DNA from: Flavilitoribacter nigricans DSM 23189 = NBRC 102662
GTDB taxonomy: Bacteria; Bacteroidota; Bacteroidia; Chitinophagales; Saprospiraceae
Length of the DNA stretch: 64,000 bases
Assembly (NCBI RefSeq): GCF_002646595.1
Contig: NZ_PDUD01000023.1
Location: 124,001 to 188,000 of the forward strand
Reading direction: 5' to 3'
Below the pieces are notes generated by a model. That model was not told the origin of the DNA. It searched no databases and was given only the letters and a program-made list of their open reading frames with translations. The position numbers and the translations under genes were made by a program. Position 1 is the first letter of the stretch. Every line of letters starts with the position of its first letter. Positions 1 to 10,325 of this stretch are shown piece by piece.

Positions 1-1
1 C

Positions 2-1279
<1,278 letters not shown>

Positions 1280-1366
1280 GGCGGTACGCCGGAGGTTAGA
1301 AGGAATAGGGGAGGCCCCGGGTGGCCGCAAACAATTTAGGTTTAAAAATAAAATCAACTCGAAATA

Positions 1367-1897
1367 ATGAGTGCAGCAAATACGGAAGTGCTTTACGGTC
1401 TGTACGACGACGAAGAAATTCTGTTGGAGGCAGTAAAAAAGGCCAAGGAAGATCATCTGGAGATCATGGATGTCTTTACGCCTTTCCCGGTACACGGTTT
1501 GGACCCCATTCTGGGTCTGGAAGAGAGCCGTTTGCACATTGCCGGCTTCATTTACGGAGCTATCGGTACGCTAACCGCTTTCTTGTTCATGACCTGGGTA
1601 TTCACCCGGGACTGGCCCATCATTTTTGGTGGTAAGCCTTATTTCTCTGCGCCTGCTTTCATTCCCATCACTTTTGAGGTAACGGTATTGATGGCTTCCG
1701 TGGGAATGGTAGTGACTTTCTATACCATCTGCGGTATGGCGCCGGGCGTGACCAATGCGACCCTGGACGATCGGATCACCGACGATAAATTTTGCATCGC
1801 ATTCAATACCAATGGAGCTTCTTCCGATGTGTTGGATAAACTGAAAGGCTTCTTCTCCAGCACCGGCGCTTCGGAGGTGAACAGCAAAACGATATAA
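1367..1897 (+). CDS. actD: Alternative complex III subunit ActD (DUF3341)
   Basis: A 176-residue membrane subunit of alternative complex III. A soluble N-terminal stretch precedes two hydrophobic segments at about residues 58-79 and 99-122. The intervening part (TRDWPIIFGGKPYFSAPAFIP) is the typical conserved loop of DUF3341. Its precise role in electron transfer is not known; it is thought to be structural. It sits between actC and the cytochrome subunit actE in the same direction with short gaps, so co-transcription is very likely. Confidence 0.93.
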   Translation: MSAANTEVLYGLYDDEEILLEAVKKAKEDHLEIMDVFTPFPVHGLDPILGLEESRLHIAGFIYGAIGTLTAFLFMTWVFTRDWPIIFGGKPYFSAPAFIPITFEVTVLMASVGMVVTFYTICGMAPGVTNATLDDRITDDKFCIAFNTNGASSDVLDKLKGFFSSTGASEVNSKTI

Positions 1898-1985
1898 AAA
1901 TTTTCCGGTAGGCGGCAGACGGTCAATGGTAGCCGGTCGATGATCGAATATCAGGTCTTCCGTTCAAACCGATAAAAAATAAGTG

Positions 1986-2891
1986 ATGAAGCACATTAGA
2001 ATATATTTCATAGCTGTTGCGGCAATTTTCCTACTTCACGCCTGTTCACCGGCCGAGGGTGATTTCACCGGGCACGAATACATGCCGGATATGGGCCACG
2101 CGGTGACTTACGAGGCCAACGTCCTGAGTGATTACTACTACAATACCTGGGACCTGGCGAGTACTTTCCCCAAGAGAGATATCACGCGTACGTTCCTTAC
2201 TCCGGTGAAAGGCACCGTTCCCCGCGGTTACGCCGGCGTTTACTTTGCCCAGAACGGTACGGCTCAGAACGCGGTAATGGAAAACCTGCACGGCCAAAGC
2301 ACGGCTAATGCGATCTCCATTCCCCTCAACGGTAGTGTACCTTACTACTACGCGGATACTCCCGAAGACCGCGAGCGTGCCAAAGCAGAGATCATTGAAA
2401 ATCCCTTCCCGATCACGACCAGAGGTCTGGAGCAGGGTAAAGAACTATATGACCTGTACTGTGCGATCTGCCACGGTACGGCGGGTAACGGTATGGGCTA
2501 CCTGGTGAGCGACGATAACCCGAACGCGGTCTATCCTGCGCAGCCGGCCAACCTAATCAACGAGGATTTTTCCAATTCTTCCAACGGTCGTTTCTACCAC
2601 GCTATCGTTTACGGTCTGAACGTAATGGGTAGCTACTCCGACAAACTGTCCTACGAAGAAAGATGGCAGGTGATCCACTACATTCGTTCGCTGCAGGCCA
2701 AAGAGGCCGGTGCCGCTTACGACCAGACCACCAACAGCTTCAACGCTGCCTACGGTACACCCGCCGGCAGTGAAGAGAGCATGATCGCCGAAGGACCGAT
2801 GTCCGACGAGATGGAGGCTCCCGGTGAAGGTGGAACGGAAGAAGGTACCGAAGACCACGGTGGTACCGAGGACCACAGCGGTGGTCATTAA
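1986..2891 (+). CDS. actE: Alternative complex III mono-heme cytochrome c subunit ActE
   Basis: A periplasmic cytochrome c lipoprotein that passes electrons from the quinol-oxidising core to the next acceptor. A lipoprotein signal ends in LLHAC near residue 19. One heme-binding motif, CAICH, lies near residue 159, and a Met suitable as the distal ligand sits in the segment GLNVMGSYS near residue 213. The C-terminal tail is rich in Glu, Gly and His and of low complexity. The ATG at 1986 was chosen; a GTG immediately before it is also in frame. The length of 301 residues is larger than a simple c-type domain, the N-terminal half being specific to ActE proteins. Confidence 0.92.
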   Translation: MKHIRIYFIAVAAIFLLHACSPAEGDFTGHEYMPDMGHAVTYEANVLSDYYYNTWDLASTFPKRDITRTFLTPVKGTVPRGYAGVYFAQNGTAQNAVMENLHGQSTANAISIPLNGSVPYYYADTPEDRERAKAEIIENPFPITTRGLEQGKELYDLYCAICHGTAGNGMGYLVSDDNPNAVYPAQPANLINEDFSNSSNGRFYHAIVYGLNVMGSYSDKLSYEERWQVIHYIRSLQAKEAGAAYDQTTNSFNAAYGTPAGSEESMIAEGPMSDEMEAPGEGGTEEGTEDHGGTEDHSGGH

Positions 2892-3008
2892 TCAAGAGAA
2901 TAACGGGTGGGAGTGGCCCCGATCTGGAGGCAGCCCCCTGAACCCGGGAAAATAATGCATTTAAGAATAAGATTCGGCGCGTTTGCGCTCACTAAATAAA
3001 CAGCATCA

Positions 3009-4268
3009 ATGAATCAATTTACGCTGGAAGCCAGACACAAAAGCGTTTTAATAGGAGCCGTCATTCTCGGGGTCCTGTGCCTAGGTTTGACTTTTCTATT
3101 CTACGATGATGAATTGCATTCTCGCTTTTGGAGTAACTATCTGCACAATACGGTATTCTTTACCGGTATTGCTTTTGTTTCCCTCTTCGTGCTGGCTGCA
3201 TTTACTACAGCCTACGCCGGATGGCATACCGTTTTCAAGCGGATCTGGGAAGCTTATGCTTTCTTCCTAATCCCCGGCTTGGTGCTGTTTTTAGTGATCA
3301 TTGCCGGTATCTGGGGCCATTTCCACCACCTGTACCACTGGACGAACGAGGCCGATGTGGCCACGGACCGGATCATGTTGGGTAAATCAGGCTTCCTGAA
3401 CAAGTACTGGTATACTTTCGGTACGATCATCATCATGGGTACCTGGATCTTCTTTGCGAATAAACTGAGAAGTATTTCCGTAGAGGAGGATCTGCACGGA
3501 ACTACGGATTACGCTTTCCACCGTCGCATTCGTCGCTGGTCTGCCGCTTTCCTGCCTATCGCCGGTTTCACCAGTGCCGCTCTGATCTGGCAGTGGGTGA
3601 TGTCCGTGGATGCGCACTGGTACAGTACGCTGTTTGCGTGGTACGCCACGGCGAGCTGGTTCGTAGCCGCTATGGCCCTGACGATCATGACCCTGATCTT
3701 CCTGAAATCAAGAGGATATTATCAGAACGTTACGGATGAGCACCTGCATGACCTGGGTAAATACATGTTTGCCTTCAGTGTTTTCTGGACTTATCTGTGG
3801 TTCTCTCAGTATATGCTGATCTGGTACGGAAACAACGGTGAAGAGACCATCTACTTCCGTACCCGCCTGGATGAATACCGCGTGTTGTTCTTCGGCAACC
3901 TGTTGCTGAACTTCGCAACGCCGTTCCTGGTACTGATGCGCAACGATACGAAGCGGAAATTCGGTACACTGGTATTCGCTTCCGTCATCTGTTTCTTTGG
4001 TCACTGGTGGGATTTCTTCCTGATGATCAAACCCGGTGTATTGCACACGACGCACGAAGCGCTGGCGCACGGTGCCGAAGCGGCTGCCGATGCAGCTCAC
4101 CACGGTGGGTTCACGGCCGGCTTTACGATCCCCGGACTGCTGGAGGTCGGGACGATGCTCGGATTCCTGGGTGGTTTCCTTTGGTTTGCCCTTTCCAGAC
4201 TGGAAAAAGCGCCGCTGACTCCGTCCAACGATCCTTATATCGAAGAGAGTCTGCACCACCACGTATAA
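3009..4268 (+). CDS. actF: Alternative complex III quinone-binding subunit ActF
   Basis: A 419-residue multi-pass membrane protein related to ActC/NrfD and the last structural subunit of alternative complex III here. Numerous hydrophobic segments are visible. A His-rich patch near residues 345-365 (HTTHEALAHGAEAAADAAHH) lies in a loop before the last membrane segment, and the protein ends in LHHHV. It follows actE by 117 bases and precedes the oxidase subunit II gene by 112 bases. The act and cox genes therefore probably form one long respiratory operon, which fits the known physical association of this complex with the oxygen reductase. Confidence 0.92.
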   Translation: MNQFTLEARHKSVLIGAVILGVLCLGLTFLFYDDELHSRFWSNYLHNTVFFTGIAFVSLFVLAAFTTAYAGWHTVFKRIWEAYAFFLIPGLVLFLVIIAGIWGHFHHLYHWTNEADVATDRIMLGKSGFLNKYWYTFGTIIIMGTWIFFANKLRSISVEEDLHGTTDYAFHRRIRRWSAAFLPIAGFTSAALIWQWVMSVDAHWYSTLFAWYATASWFVAAMALTIMTLIFLKSRGYYQNVTDEHLHDLGKYMFAFSVFWTYLWFSQYMLIWYGNNGEETIYFRTRLDEYRVLFFGNLLLNFATPFLVLMRNDTKRKFGTLVFASVICFFGHWWDFFLMIKPGVLHTTHEALAHGAEAAADAAHHGGFTAGFTIPGLLEVGTMLGFLGGFLWFALSRLEKAPLTPSNDPYIEESLHHHV

Positions 4269-4271
4269 AGC

Positions 4272-4294
4272 TTATTTAGACTTATTCTAAATAA
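4272..4294. other. AT-rich hairpin after actF
   Basis: Arms TTATTTAG and CTAAATAA pair perfectly over 8 bp around a 7-base loop, directly behind the actF stop. There is no clear T-run, so it may be an mRNA-stability or processing structure between the act and cox parts of the operon rather than a terminator. Confidence 0.35.
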
Positions 4295-4380
4295 TTAGAA
4301 ACACCCGGTGATTTTAATCAGTAAAGAAGGGGTTTCAATTAATTTTGAAAGCAATTACAAGAAATTATAAATAATCAATA

Positions 4381-5616
4381 ATGACTGCTATTCTAGCTAT
4401 ACTTTGCGTACTCTTGATCGGCATCGTTGTCGTTCAAATTGGTAAAGTAACCGAGTTGGCGGCTAAGATCCGGGGAGAAGAGGAAGTTGAAGAAGGCACA
4501 AATCGCCGTCAGTCCGGCTATTTGATGGTTTTCATGGTCGCTTTTCTGATCTTCACGGTGGTCAGTGCACTATACTACCGGAATTATATGTTGGGTTACG
4601 GACCGCACGAATCTGCTTCTGAGCACGGAGGCAGTCTGGACTCCCTGTTCAATACCACTTTGTTCTTCACCGGTATCGTATTCATCATTACGCAGATCGC
4701 TCTGTTCTACTTCGCGTGGAAATATCGCGCTGAGAAAGGGCGGGCGTCCTTGTACATGCCGCACGATAACAAACTGGAGGTGATCTGGACGATCATCCCG
4801 GCCGTAGTAATGACCTTCCTGGTAGTTGGCGGTCTGGATGCCTGGAACGAAGTAATGGCCGATATCCCGGAAGACGCTCAGGCGGTACTGATACCGACCA
4901 CCGAAGATAAGAGCGAGTTCCTGGAGATTGAAGCTACCGGTTATCAGTTTGCCTGGGATATTCGTTATCCGGGTGCAGACGGTCTGCTGGGAACCAAGAA
5001 TTTCCGCATGATCACCGGTACCAACCCGCTGGGGCAGGACTGGTCCGACGAGAAGAACCACGACGATTTCATGACCAATGAGATCGTACTGCCGAAAAAC
5101 CGTTGGGTACGGGTACGGATCACCGCCAAGGACGTACTGCACAACTTCTATCTGCCGCACTTCCGCGTGAAGATGGACGCAATACCCGGCCTGCCGACCT
5201 ACTTCGTATTCAAGCCGACCAAAACGACGGAAGAATACCGGGAGCAGTTGTCAACAGTGGCGGAATACCAGGTGCCCGATCCGAACGATCCGGAGAAGAT
5301 GCTCTGGGAGACTTTCGGGTACGAACTGGCTTGCGCCGAATTGTGTGGTAAAGGTCACTTCAGTATGCGCCGCGCCGTACGCATCGTAGAGGAAGCGGAA
5401 TATGCGGCCTGGGCGAGAGGACAAAGCCCGCTGTACGATTCCGTACGCGGTACTGACGATGATCCTTTCCAGGAAGAGAACGCAGCCACTATGGAAGCAG
5501 AGGACGTGATCGAAGCACCGATCGATTCTCTAACGCTACCGATCGATTCACTAACGGCTCCGATCGACTCTATCGGTATGGCAGAGCCAACCGACACTAC
5601 GGGCTCAACCGAGTAA
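4381..5616 (+). CDS. coxB: Cytochrome c oxidase subunit II with CuA site
   Basis: Subunit II of the heme-copper oxidase; it receives electrons from cytochrome c at a binuclear CuA centre on the outer side of the membrane. Three hydrophobic segments occur in the N-terminal 125 residues, one more than the usual two. The cupredoxin domain follows, with the first His ligand in LPHFRVKMDAIPG (near residue 260) and the motif CAELCGKGHFSM (starting near residue 318), which supplies two Cys, a His and a Met. No heme c motif is present, so it is aa3-like rather than caa3. The C-terminus carries a Thr/Ser/Asp-rich tail with a seven-residue repeat. At 411 residues it is longer than typical subunit II. 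Confidence 0.95.
   Translation: MTAILAILCVLLIGIVVVQIGKVTELAAKIRGEEEVEEGTNRRQSGYLMVFMVAFLIFTVVSALYYRNYMLGYGPHESASEHGGSLDSLFNTTLFFTGIVFIITQIALFYFAWKYRAEKGRASLYMPHDNKLEVIWTIIPAVVMTFLVVGGLDAWNEVMADIPEDAQAVLIPTTEDKSEFLEIEATGYQFAWDIRYPGADGLLGTKNFRMITGTNPLGQDWSDEKNHDDFMTNEIVLPKNRWVRVRITAKDVLHNFYLPHFRVKMDAIPGLPTYFVFKPTKTTEEYREQLSTVAEYQVPDPNDPEKMLWETFGYELACAELCGKGHFSMRRAVRIVEEAEYAAWARGQSPLYDSVRGTDDDPFQEENAATMEAEDVIEAPIDSLTLPIDSLTAPIDSIGMAEPTDTTGSTE
5518..5580 (+). repeat. 21-bp tandem repeat coding a PIDSLTx heptapeptide
   Basis: Three consecutive 21-base units at the 3' end of coxB encode PIDSLTL, PIDSLTA and PIDSIGM. The DNA units differ mainly at third codon positions. The repeat forms an acidic, low-complexity extension after the CuA domain. 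Confidence 0.75.
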
Positions 5617-5804
5617 GCAAAACGGCAGCGCAAATAGCTGCTCTTGAATATACCGATAACTTCCTCAAGCGGAAGTAAGTAGACCAGGATCATTATTTTA
5701 AACAAGACCTCGGGTTTACTGTTAGATTGATGCATTATTAACTATTACGGAGAGGGGAGGAAGCCCGCTCCTGATTCAAGAAATTACAAACAGATCAAGC
5801 GAAT

Positions 5805-7661
5805 ATGGCTACTTTAATAAGTGCACCTCAAGTACAGGAAGATAAGCTGATTGAAGAGCTTGGCTATGATGATCATTTTCATGATCACCATCATGGTGAC
5901 AAGTATCAATCCAATTTTGTGTCCACTTACATTTTCAGTATGGACCACAAAATGATCGCCCGGCAGTTCCTGATCACCGGGATGTTTTGGGCTATTATTG
6001 GTGGTTTAATGTCTTTGATTTTCCGCCTGCAGTTAGGTTTTCCGGACGAAAGCATGGCTTGGCTGAAACCGATCCTGGGACAGTGGATCACGATCAACGA
6101 TGAAGGTGTTGGTCAACTTTCACAGGAGTTCTACTATGCACTCGTGACGATGCACGGTACGATCATCGTATTCTTCGTACTGACGGCCGGCTTGAGTGGT
6201 ACTTTCAGTAACCTGCTGATTCCGTTGCAGATCGGTGCACGGGATATGGCATCTCCTTTCCTGAACATGTTGTCCTACTGGTTCTTCTTCCTGGCCGGTG
6301 TGGTAATGTTCGCGTCACTATTCCTGAATACAGGGCCCTTCTCGGGGGGATGGACGGCCTATCCGCCGCTCAGTGCGCTCCCGCAGGCCTCGCTTGGTTC
6401 GGGGGCCGGTATGACGCTTTGGGTGACGAGTCTGGTCTTCTTCGTAGTTTCCGTACTGCTGGGTGGTATTAACTATATTACCACGGTACTGAACCTGCGT
6501 ACCAAAGGTATGAGCATGTGGCGTCTACCGCTGACGATCTGGGCGTTCTTCGTTACTGCTGTACTTGGTCTGTTGTCCTTCCCGGTACTCGCATCCGGTT
6601 TCTTCCTGATGATGTGTGACCGCGGTCTGGGGACCAGTTTCTTCCTGAGTGAGATCTTTATCGGTGGCCAGGCTTTGGATCACGTGGGCGGTAGCCCGAT
6701 CCTGTACCAGCACTTGTTCTGGTTCCTGGGACACCCTGAGGTATATATCATCATCCTGCCCGCGATGGGTATCGTATCTGAAGTACTTTCCGTCCACGCA
6801 CGGAAGCCGATCTTCGGTTACAAAGCGATGGTGTACTCCATTTTGGCCATTGGTTTCCTGAGCTTCATCGTTTGGGCGCACCACATGTTCATGTCCGGAG
6901 TGAATCCATTTATCTCTAACTTCTTCGTGGTATTTACCCTCATCATTGCCGTACCTTCGGCGGTGAAGGTATTCAACTGGATCGCGACCCTCTACGGTGG
7001 TAATATCCGGTTCAACGCCGCGAGTCTGTTCGGTATCGGTTTCGTATCCATGTTCATCTCCGGTGGTCTGACCGGTATCTTCCTCGGTAACTCCGCGATC
7101 GATATCCAGATGCACGATACCTACTTCGTAGTAGCTCACTTCCACATTGTGATGGGGGTAGCGGCCTTCTTCGGTATGTACGCCGGTGTTTACCACTGGT
7201 TCCCGAAAATGTTTGGCCGTTTCATGAACGAGACCCTTGGTAAGATCCACTTCTGGGTAACCATGATCGGTGCCTACGCGATCTTCTGGCCGATGCACTA
7301 TCTGGGTATGGCCGGTGTACCTCGTCGTTACTACCGCTTCGACCTGTTTGATACGTTCCGTCACTTCACGGAGATCAACAAGTTTATCACGATTGCGGCG
7401 GTGATCGTATTTGCGGCTCAGTTGCTGATGGTGATCAACTTCTTCTACAGCATCTGGAAAGGTAAGAAGATGACGACCCGCAACCCATACGGAGCAACTA
7501 CTCTGGAATGGACTACACCGATCGACACGGGTCACGGCAACTGGCCGGGCAAGATCCCCGCTGTTCAGCGTTGGGCTTACGATTACGGTAAGGACGGAAA
7601 AGAGTTCATCCCGCAGATCGTACCGATGGCCGAGGGTGAAAAAGATGGTGGCGACCATTGA
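5805..7661 (+). CDS. coxA: Cytochrome c oxidase subunit I (heme a3-CuB)
   Basis: Catalytic subunit of the A-type heme-copper oxygen reductase; it reduces O2 to water and pumps protons. It has 618 residues and about twelve membrane segments. Diagnostic motifs are the CuB His and cross-linked Tyr in GHPEVYI (near residue 309), the two CuB histidines in WAHHMF (near residue 357) and the heme ligands in VAHFHIVMG (near residue 442). HDHHHGD near residue 30 is a His-rich N-terminal extension. The segment ends in a soluble tail. It lies 188 bases behind coxB, and a strong hairpin separates it from the heme O synthase gene. Confidence 0.97.
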   Translation: MATLISAPQVQEDKLIEELGYDDHFHDHHHGDKYQSNFVSTYIFSMDHKMIARQFLITGMFWAIIGGLMSLIFRLQLGFPDESMAWLKPILGQWITINDEGVGQLSQEFYYALVTMHGTIIVFFVLTAGLSGTFSNLLIPLQIGARDMASPFLNMLSYWFFFLAGVVMFASLFLNTGPFSGGWTAYPPLSALPQASLGSGAGMTLWVTSLVFFVVSVLLGGINYITTVLNLRTKGMSMWRLPLTIWAFFVTAVLGLLSFPVLASGFFLMMCDRGLGTSFFLSEIFIGGQALDHVGGSPILYQHLFWFLGHPEVYIIILPAMGIVSEVLSVHARKPIFGYKAMVYSILAIGFLSFIVWAHHMFMSGVNPFISNFFVVFTLIIAVPSAVKVFNWIATLYGGNIRFNAASLFGIGFVSMFISGGLTGIFLGNSAIDIQMHDTYFVVAHFHIVMGVAAFFGMYAGVYHWFPKMFGRFMNETLGKIHFWVTMIGAYAIFWPMHYLGMAGVPRRYYRFDLFDTFRHFTEINKFITIAAVIVFAAQLLMVINFFYSIWKGKKMTTRNPYGATTLEWTTPIDTGHGNWPGKIPAVQRWAYDYGKDGKEFIPQIVPMAEGEKDGGDH

Positions 7662-7712
7662 TCGTAAGCGCGAATTTGTAAGACGTTAAGATGTTGCAGC
7701 CCCCGGAGGGGA

Positions 7713-7757
7713 ATAGTGGAGATCAGATACATTACGGTTCTGATCTCCACTATACAA
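7713..7757. repeat. 15-bp-arm hairpin element ending CCACTATACAA
   Basis: Arms at 7713-7727 and 7739-7753 are perfect inverted copies (right arm TCTGATCTCCACTAT) around an 11-base loop. The flank reads CCACTATACAA, shared exactly with the hairpin at 44898-44938. There is no T-run, so it looks more like a mobile REP-type hairpin or an mRNA processing structure than a terminator. It sits between coxA and the heme O synthase gene. Confidence 0.6.
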
Positions 7758-7793
7758 GCCGGGAGCTCAATTTCCATATAAAAGCAAGGAACA

Positions 7794-8690
7794 TTGTCTG
7801 TTAGAGTAGCGGAATCCAGCCTTTGGGGGCGCAGTCTTCAGAAGGTGCAGGATTACAAGATGCTGGTTAAGTTGAGATTGTCGCTTACCGTGGTTTTTTC
7901 CTCGGTACTCGCCTTCCTCATTGCCAGCAACGGAGCCATTAACTGGCTGGCGGTAGCGGTACTGGGCATCGGAGGTTTTCTCGTTACCGGCGCTGCCAAT
8001 ACGCTCAACCAGGTACTGGAAAAAGACTATGACTGCTTGATGAAACGCACCGCAGATCGTCCGCTGGCCGCCGGCCGGATGAAGATCTCGGAAGCGGTGC
8101 TGGCTGCCGGATTCATGAGTTTATTCGGCATCAGCTTGCTGGCTTTATTCAATCCCTGGACGGCTTTCCTGGGAACGGTTTCGCTGGTTGCCTATGCGTT
8201 TCTGTACACACCCGTAAAGCGCATCTCCCCCCTGGCGGTGGTGATCGGCGCTGTACCGGGAGCATTGCCGACCATGATCGGTAGTGTGGCCGCCGAAGGA
8301 CAACTGACGCTGCTGGCGCTGAGCCTGTTCGCTATTCAGTTCCTCTGGCAGTTCCCGCACTTCTGGTCGATTGGTTACCTGGGATTTGCCGACTATCAGA
8401 AAGCCGGCTACCAGTTGATGCCCAGCAAGAACGGAGCGCCTGATCCCAGCGTAGGCTGGCAGGCATTTTTATATACTTTATTCCTATTACCCGCAAGCGG
8501 ATTGCCATTTTTCCTGGGGGTTACGGGCCTGATCTCACTGATCTTCGTCCTGGTGCTCGGGATCGCTTTTGCTTATTTCGCCTGGAAATTCTACCGGAAT
8601 TACGACCGGAAATCAGCACTGGCACTTATGTTTTTCTCCTTTGGCTATATCCCACTGACCTTAATCGCATTTTGGTTGGATAAAGTATAA
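7794..8690 (+). CDS. cyoE: Protoheme IX farnesyltransferase (heme O synthase)
   Basis: A UbiA-family membrane prenyltransferase that adds a farnesyl group to heme b, making heme O for the oxidase. It has 298 residues with about nine membrane segments. The conserved prenyl-diphosphate motif occurs as NQVLEKDYDCLMKRTADRPL, and the second Asp region as SIGYLGFADYQKAGYQLMP. The start is uncertain. TTG at 7794 is preceded by AAGGA at 7786-7790 and keeps the conserved N-terminus, whereas the first ATG (7860) would remove part of it. Only 4 bases separate its stop from the next gene, so translation is probably coupled. Also called ctaB. Confidence 0.93.
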   Translation: MSVRVAESSLWGRSLQKVQDYKMLVKLRLSLTVVFSSVLAFLIASNGAINWLAVAVLGIGGFLVTGAANTLNQVLEKDYDCLMKRTADRPLAAGRMKISEAVLAAGFMSLFGISLLALFNPWTAFLGTVSLVAYAFLYTPVKRISPLAVVIGAVPGALPTMIGSVAAEGQLTLLALSLFAIQFLWQFPHFWSIGYLGFADYQKAGYQLMPSKNGAPDPSVGWQAFLYTLFLLPASGLPFFLGVTGLISLIFVLVLGIAFAYFAWKFYRNYDRKSALALMFFSFGYIPLTLIAFWLDKV

Positions 8691-8694
8691 TGAT

Positions 8695-9276
8695 ATGAAT
8701 GATGTAGTTGTGAATAATACACTCGGCAGAAATAAGATACACCCAAAGAAATTTGCCCTTTGGGTGGCTTGTGGCAGCATCATGATGATGTTTGCGGCCC
8801 TGACGAGTGCTTATATCGTGCGCAGAGCGGGCGGGAACTGGCTGGAATTTCAGCTGCCGGCCATCTTTACGTACAACACGATCACGATCTTAGCCAGCAG
8901 TTTAAGCCTACACCTGTCCTATCGCGCCTTCTTACGGGGCAATAGCGCGGCGTACAAAGGTTTGCTGCTCGTAACTTTAGCATTGGGCCTACTTTTTGTA
9001 GGTTTGCAATACGAAGGCTGGACGCAACTGGAAGCCATGGGTGTTCCTCTGCGGCTGAACCCTTCGGGAGACTTCATCTACGTGATCTCTGCGGTACACG
9101 CCGCCCACGTGCTGGGAGGTATCGCCACCCTGATCGTAGCCAGTCTCCACGCATTCACACTGCCCAATAAAGTGACACCGGCCCGTAAGCTCAGGTTCCA
9201 GTTAACCTTCACTTACTGGCATTTTGTAGATTTTCTGTGGCTGTATCTACTGGTATTCCTGATGCAGCAGTCCTAG
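8695..9276 (+). CDS. coxC: Cytochrome c oxidase subunit III, short copy
   Basis: A 193-residue oxidase subunit III with five hydrophobic segments, the short five-helix form lacking the first two helices. It contains the conserved HAAHVLGG segment and the C-terminal FTYWHFVDFLWLYL, both diagnostic of the family. Subunit III stabilises subunit I and its proton uptake. It starts 4 bases behind the heme O synthase gene. A second subunit III gene follows 75 bases later, so the complex could contain both or use them alternatively. Confidence 0.92.
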   Translation: MNDVVVNNTLGRNKIHPKKFALWVACGSIMMMFAALTSAYIVRRAGGNWLEFQLPAIFTYNTITILASSLSLHLSYRAFLRGNSAAYKGLLLVTLALGLLFVGLQYEGWTQLEAMGVPLRLNPSGDFIYVISAVHAAHVLGGIATLIVASLHAFTLPNKVTPARKLRFQLTFTYWHFVDFLWLYLLVFLMQQS

Positions 9277-9351
9277 CACCGCCGCGAACCGGCGATAAAT
9301 ACGGACACCTGATACTCAATTAAAATATACTCAATACTAAATAACTAACTG

Positions 9352-10284
9352 ATGGCGACGACTGATACCGTTATCGAACACGAAATCCAGGAAGAGCAGG
9401 ATCTTTGGTCGGGAGGTAAGCAACCTTTTAAGGCGAGCTACGGCAAGCTGATGATGTGGTACTTCTTATTATCGGATGCTTTCACCTTTGCGGGTTTCCT
9501 TATTGCCTACGGTGCACTGCGTTTCAGCAGTCCTACCTGGCCGGTACCGGACTTTGTGTTCTCTACCGCACCTTTTGGTATCCACCATGCACCGCTTATT
9601 TTCGTAACGATTATGTCCTTCCTTCTGATCGTAAGTTCCGTGACCATGGTCCGGGCGGTACAGGAAGGACACCGCGAAAATAAAAACGGGGTGGTATTCT
9701 GGATGCTACTGACTGTACTGGGCGGTGCGGGCTTCCTGATGTGTCAGGCCTGGGAATGGACCAACCTGATCGGCACCGAGCATATGACGGTAACCACCAA
9801 CCCTTTCGGTACGCATACCGAAGACGGCGTTTACCTGAATGCGGACGGTTCCGAATCCGATGAGACCTTCAAGGCCGGAGAAAGTTACCTGCTGCACAAA
9901 GCGGCCGGTGGCGGACACGGTGAAGGACACGACGAAGGTCCCCACTACGAGACGGAAGTAGGCGATTACGCCGGCTATGCGGTGAATGAGAAAGGATTCG
10001 TACTGCGTAAATTTAAAGTAACCGAAGGTGAGGACCAGGGTATAGTCAAAGCTGAGGCACTCGGGCCGGCTGCTTTCGGTGCGCTGTTCTTCTTTATTAC
10101 CGGTTTCCACGGTTTCCACGTTTTCTCCGGAGTAATGTTCCTGCTGATCATTCTGATCAACGCGGCCAGCGGACTGTACGTGAAGCGTAAGAACGGATAC
10201 GAAATGGTAGAGAAGATCGGGTTATACTGGCACTTTGTAGACTTGGTGTGGGTATTCGTATTCCTGGTATTCTATCTGTTGTAA
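9352..10284 (+). CDS. Cytochrome c oxidase subunit III, long copy with periplasmic-type insert
   Basis: A second subunit III of 310 residues. Family motifs are ITGFHGFHVFSG and IGLYWHFVDLVWVFVF. Between the segment ending CQAWEWTNLI (residue 140) and GPAAFGALFF (residue 238) there is a hydrophilic insert of almost 100 residues. It includes a His/Glu/Gly patch (HGEGHDEGPH, residues 189-198) that could bind metal; that is inference. I recall related Bacteroidota paralogues also carrying a long loop here. It is co-oriented with and between the short subunit III and subunit IV genes. Confidence 0.9.
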   Translation: MATTDTVIEHEIQEEQDLWSGGKQPFKASYGKLMMWYFLLSDAFTFAGFLIAYGALRFSSPTWPVPDFVFSTAPFGIHHAPLIFVTIMSFLLIVSSVTMVRAVQEGHRENKNGVVFWMLLTVLGGAGFLMCQAWEWTNLIGTEHMTVTTNPFGTHTEDGVYLNADGSESDETFKAGESYLLHKAAGGGHGEGHDEGPHYETEVGDYAGYAVNEKGFVLRKFKVTEGEDQGIVKAEALGPAAFGALFFFITGFHGFHVFSGVMFLLIILINAASGLYVKRKNGYEMVEKIGLYWHFVDLVWVFVFLVFYLL

Positions 10285-10325
10285 TAAAATTGCCAAACCG
10301 CTACTGTAGCTTTAAATAAATTATA

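Noticed and set aside
6525-7658. Long minus-strand frame opposite coxA
   Set aside because: The plus strand has all heme and copper ligands of subunit I; the antisense frame is a composition shadow.
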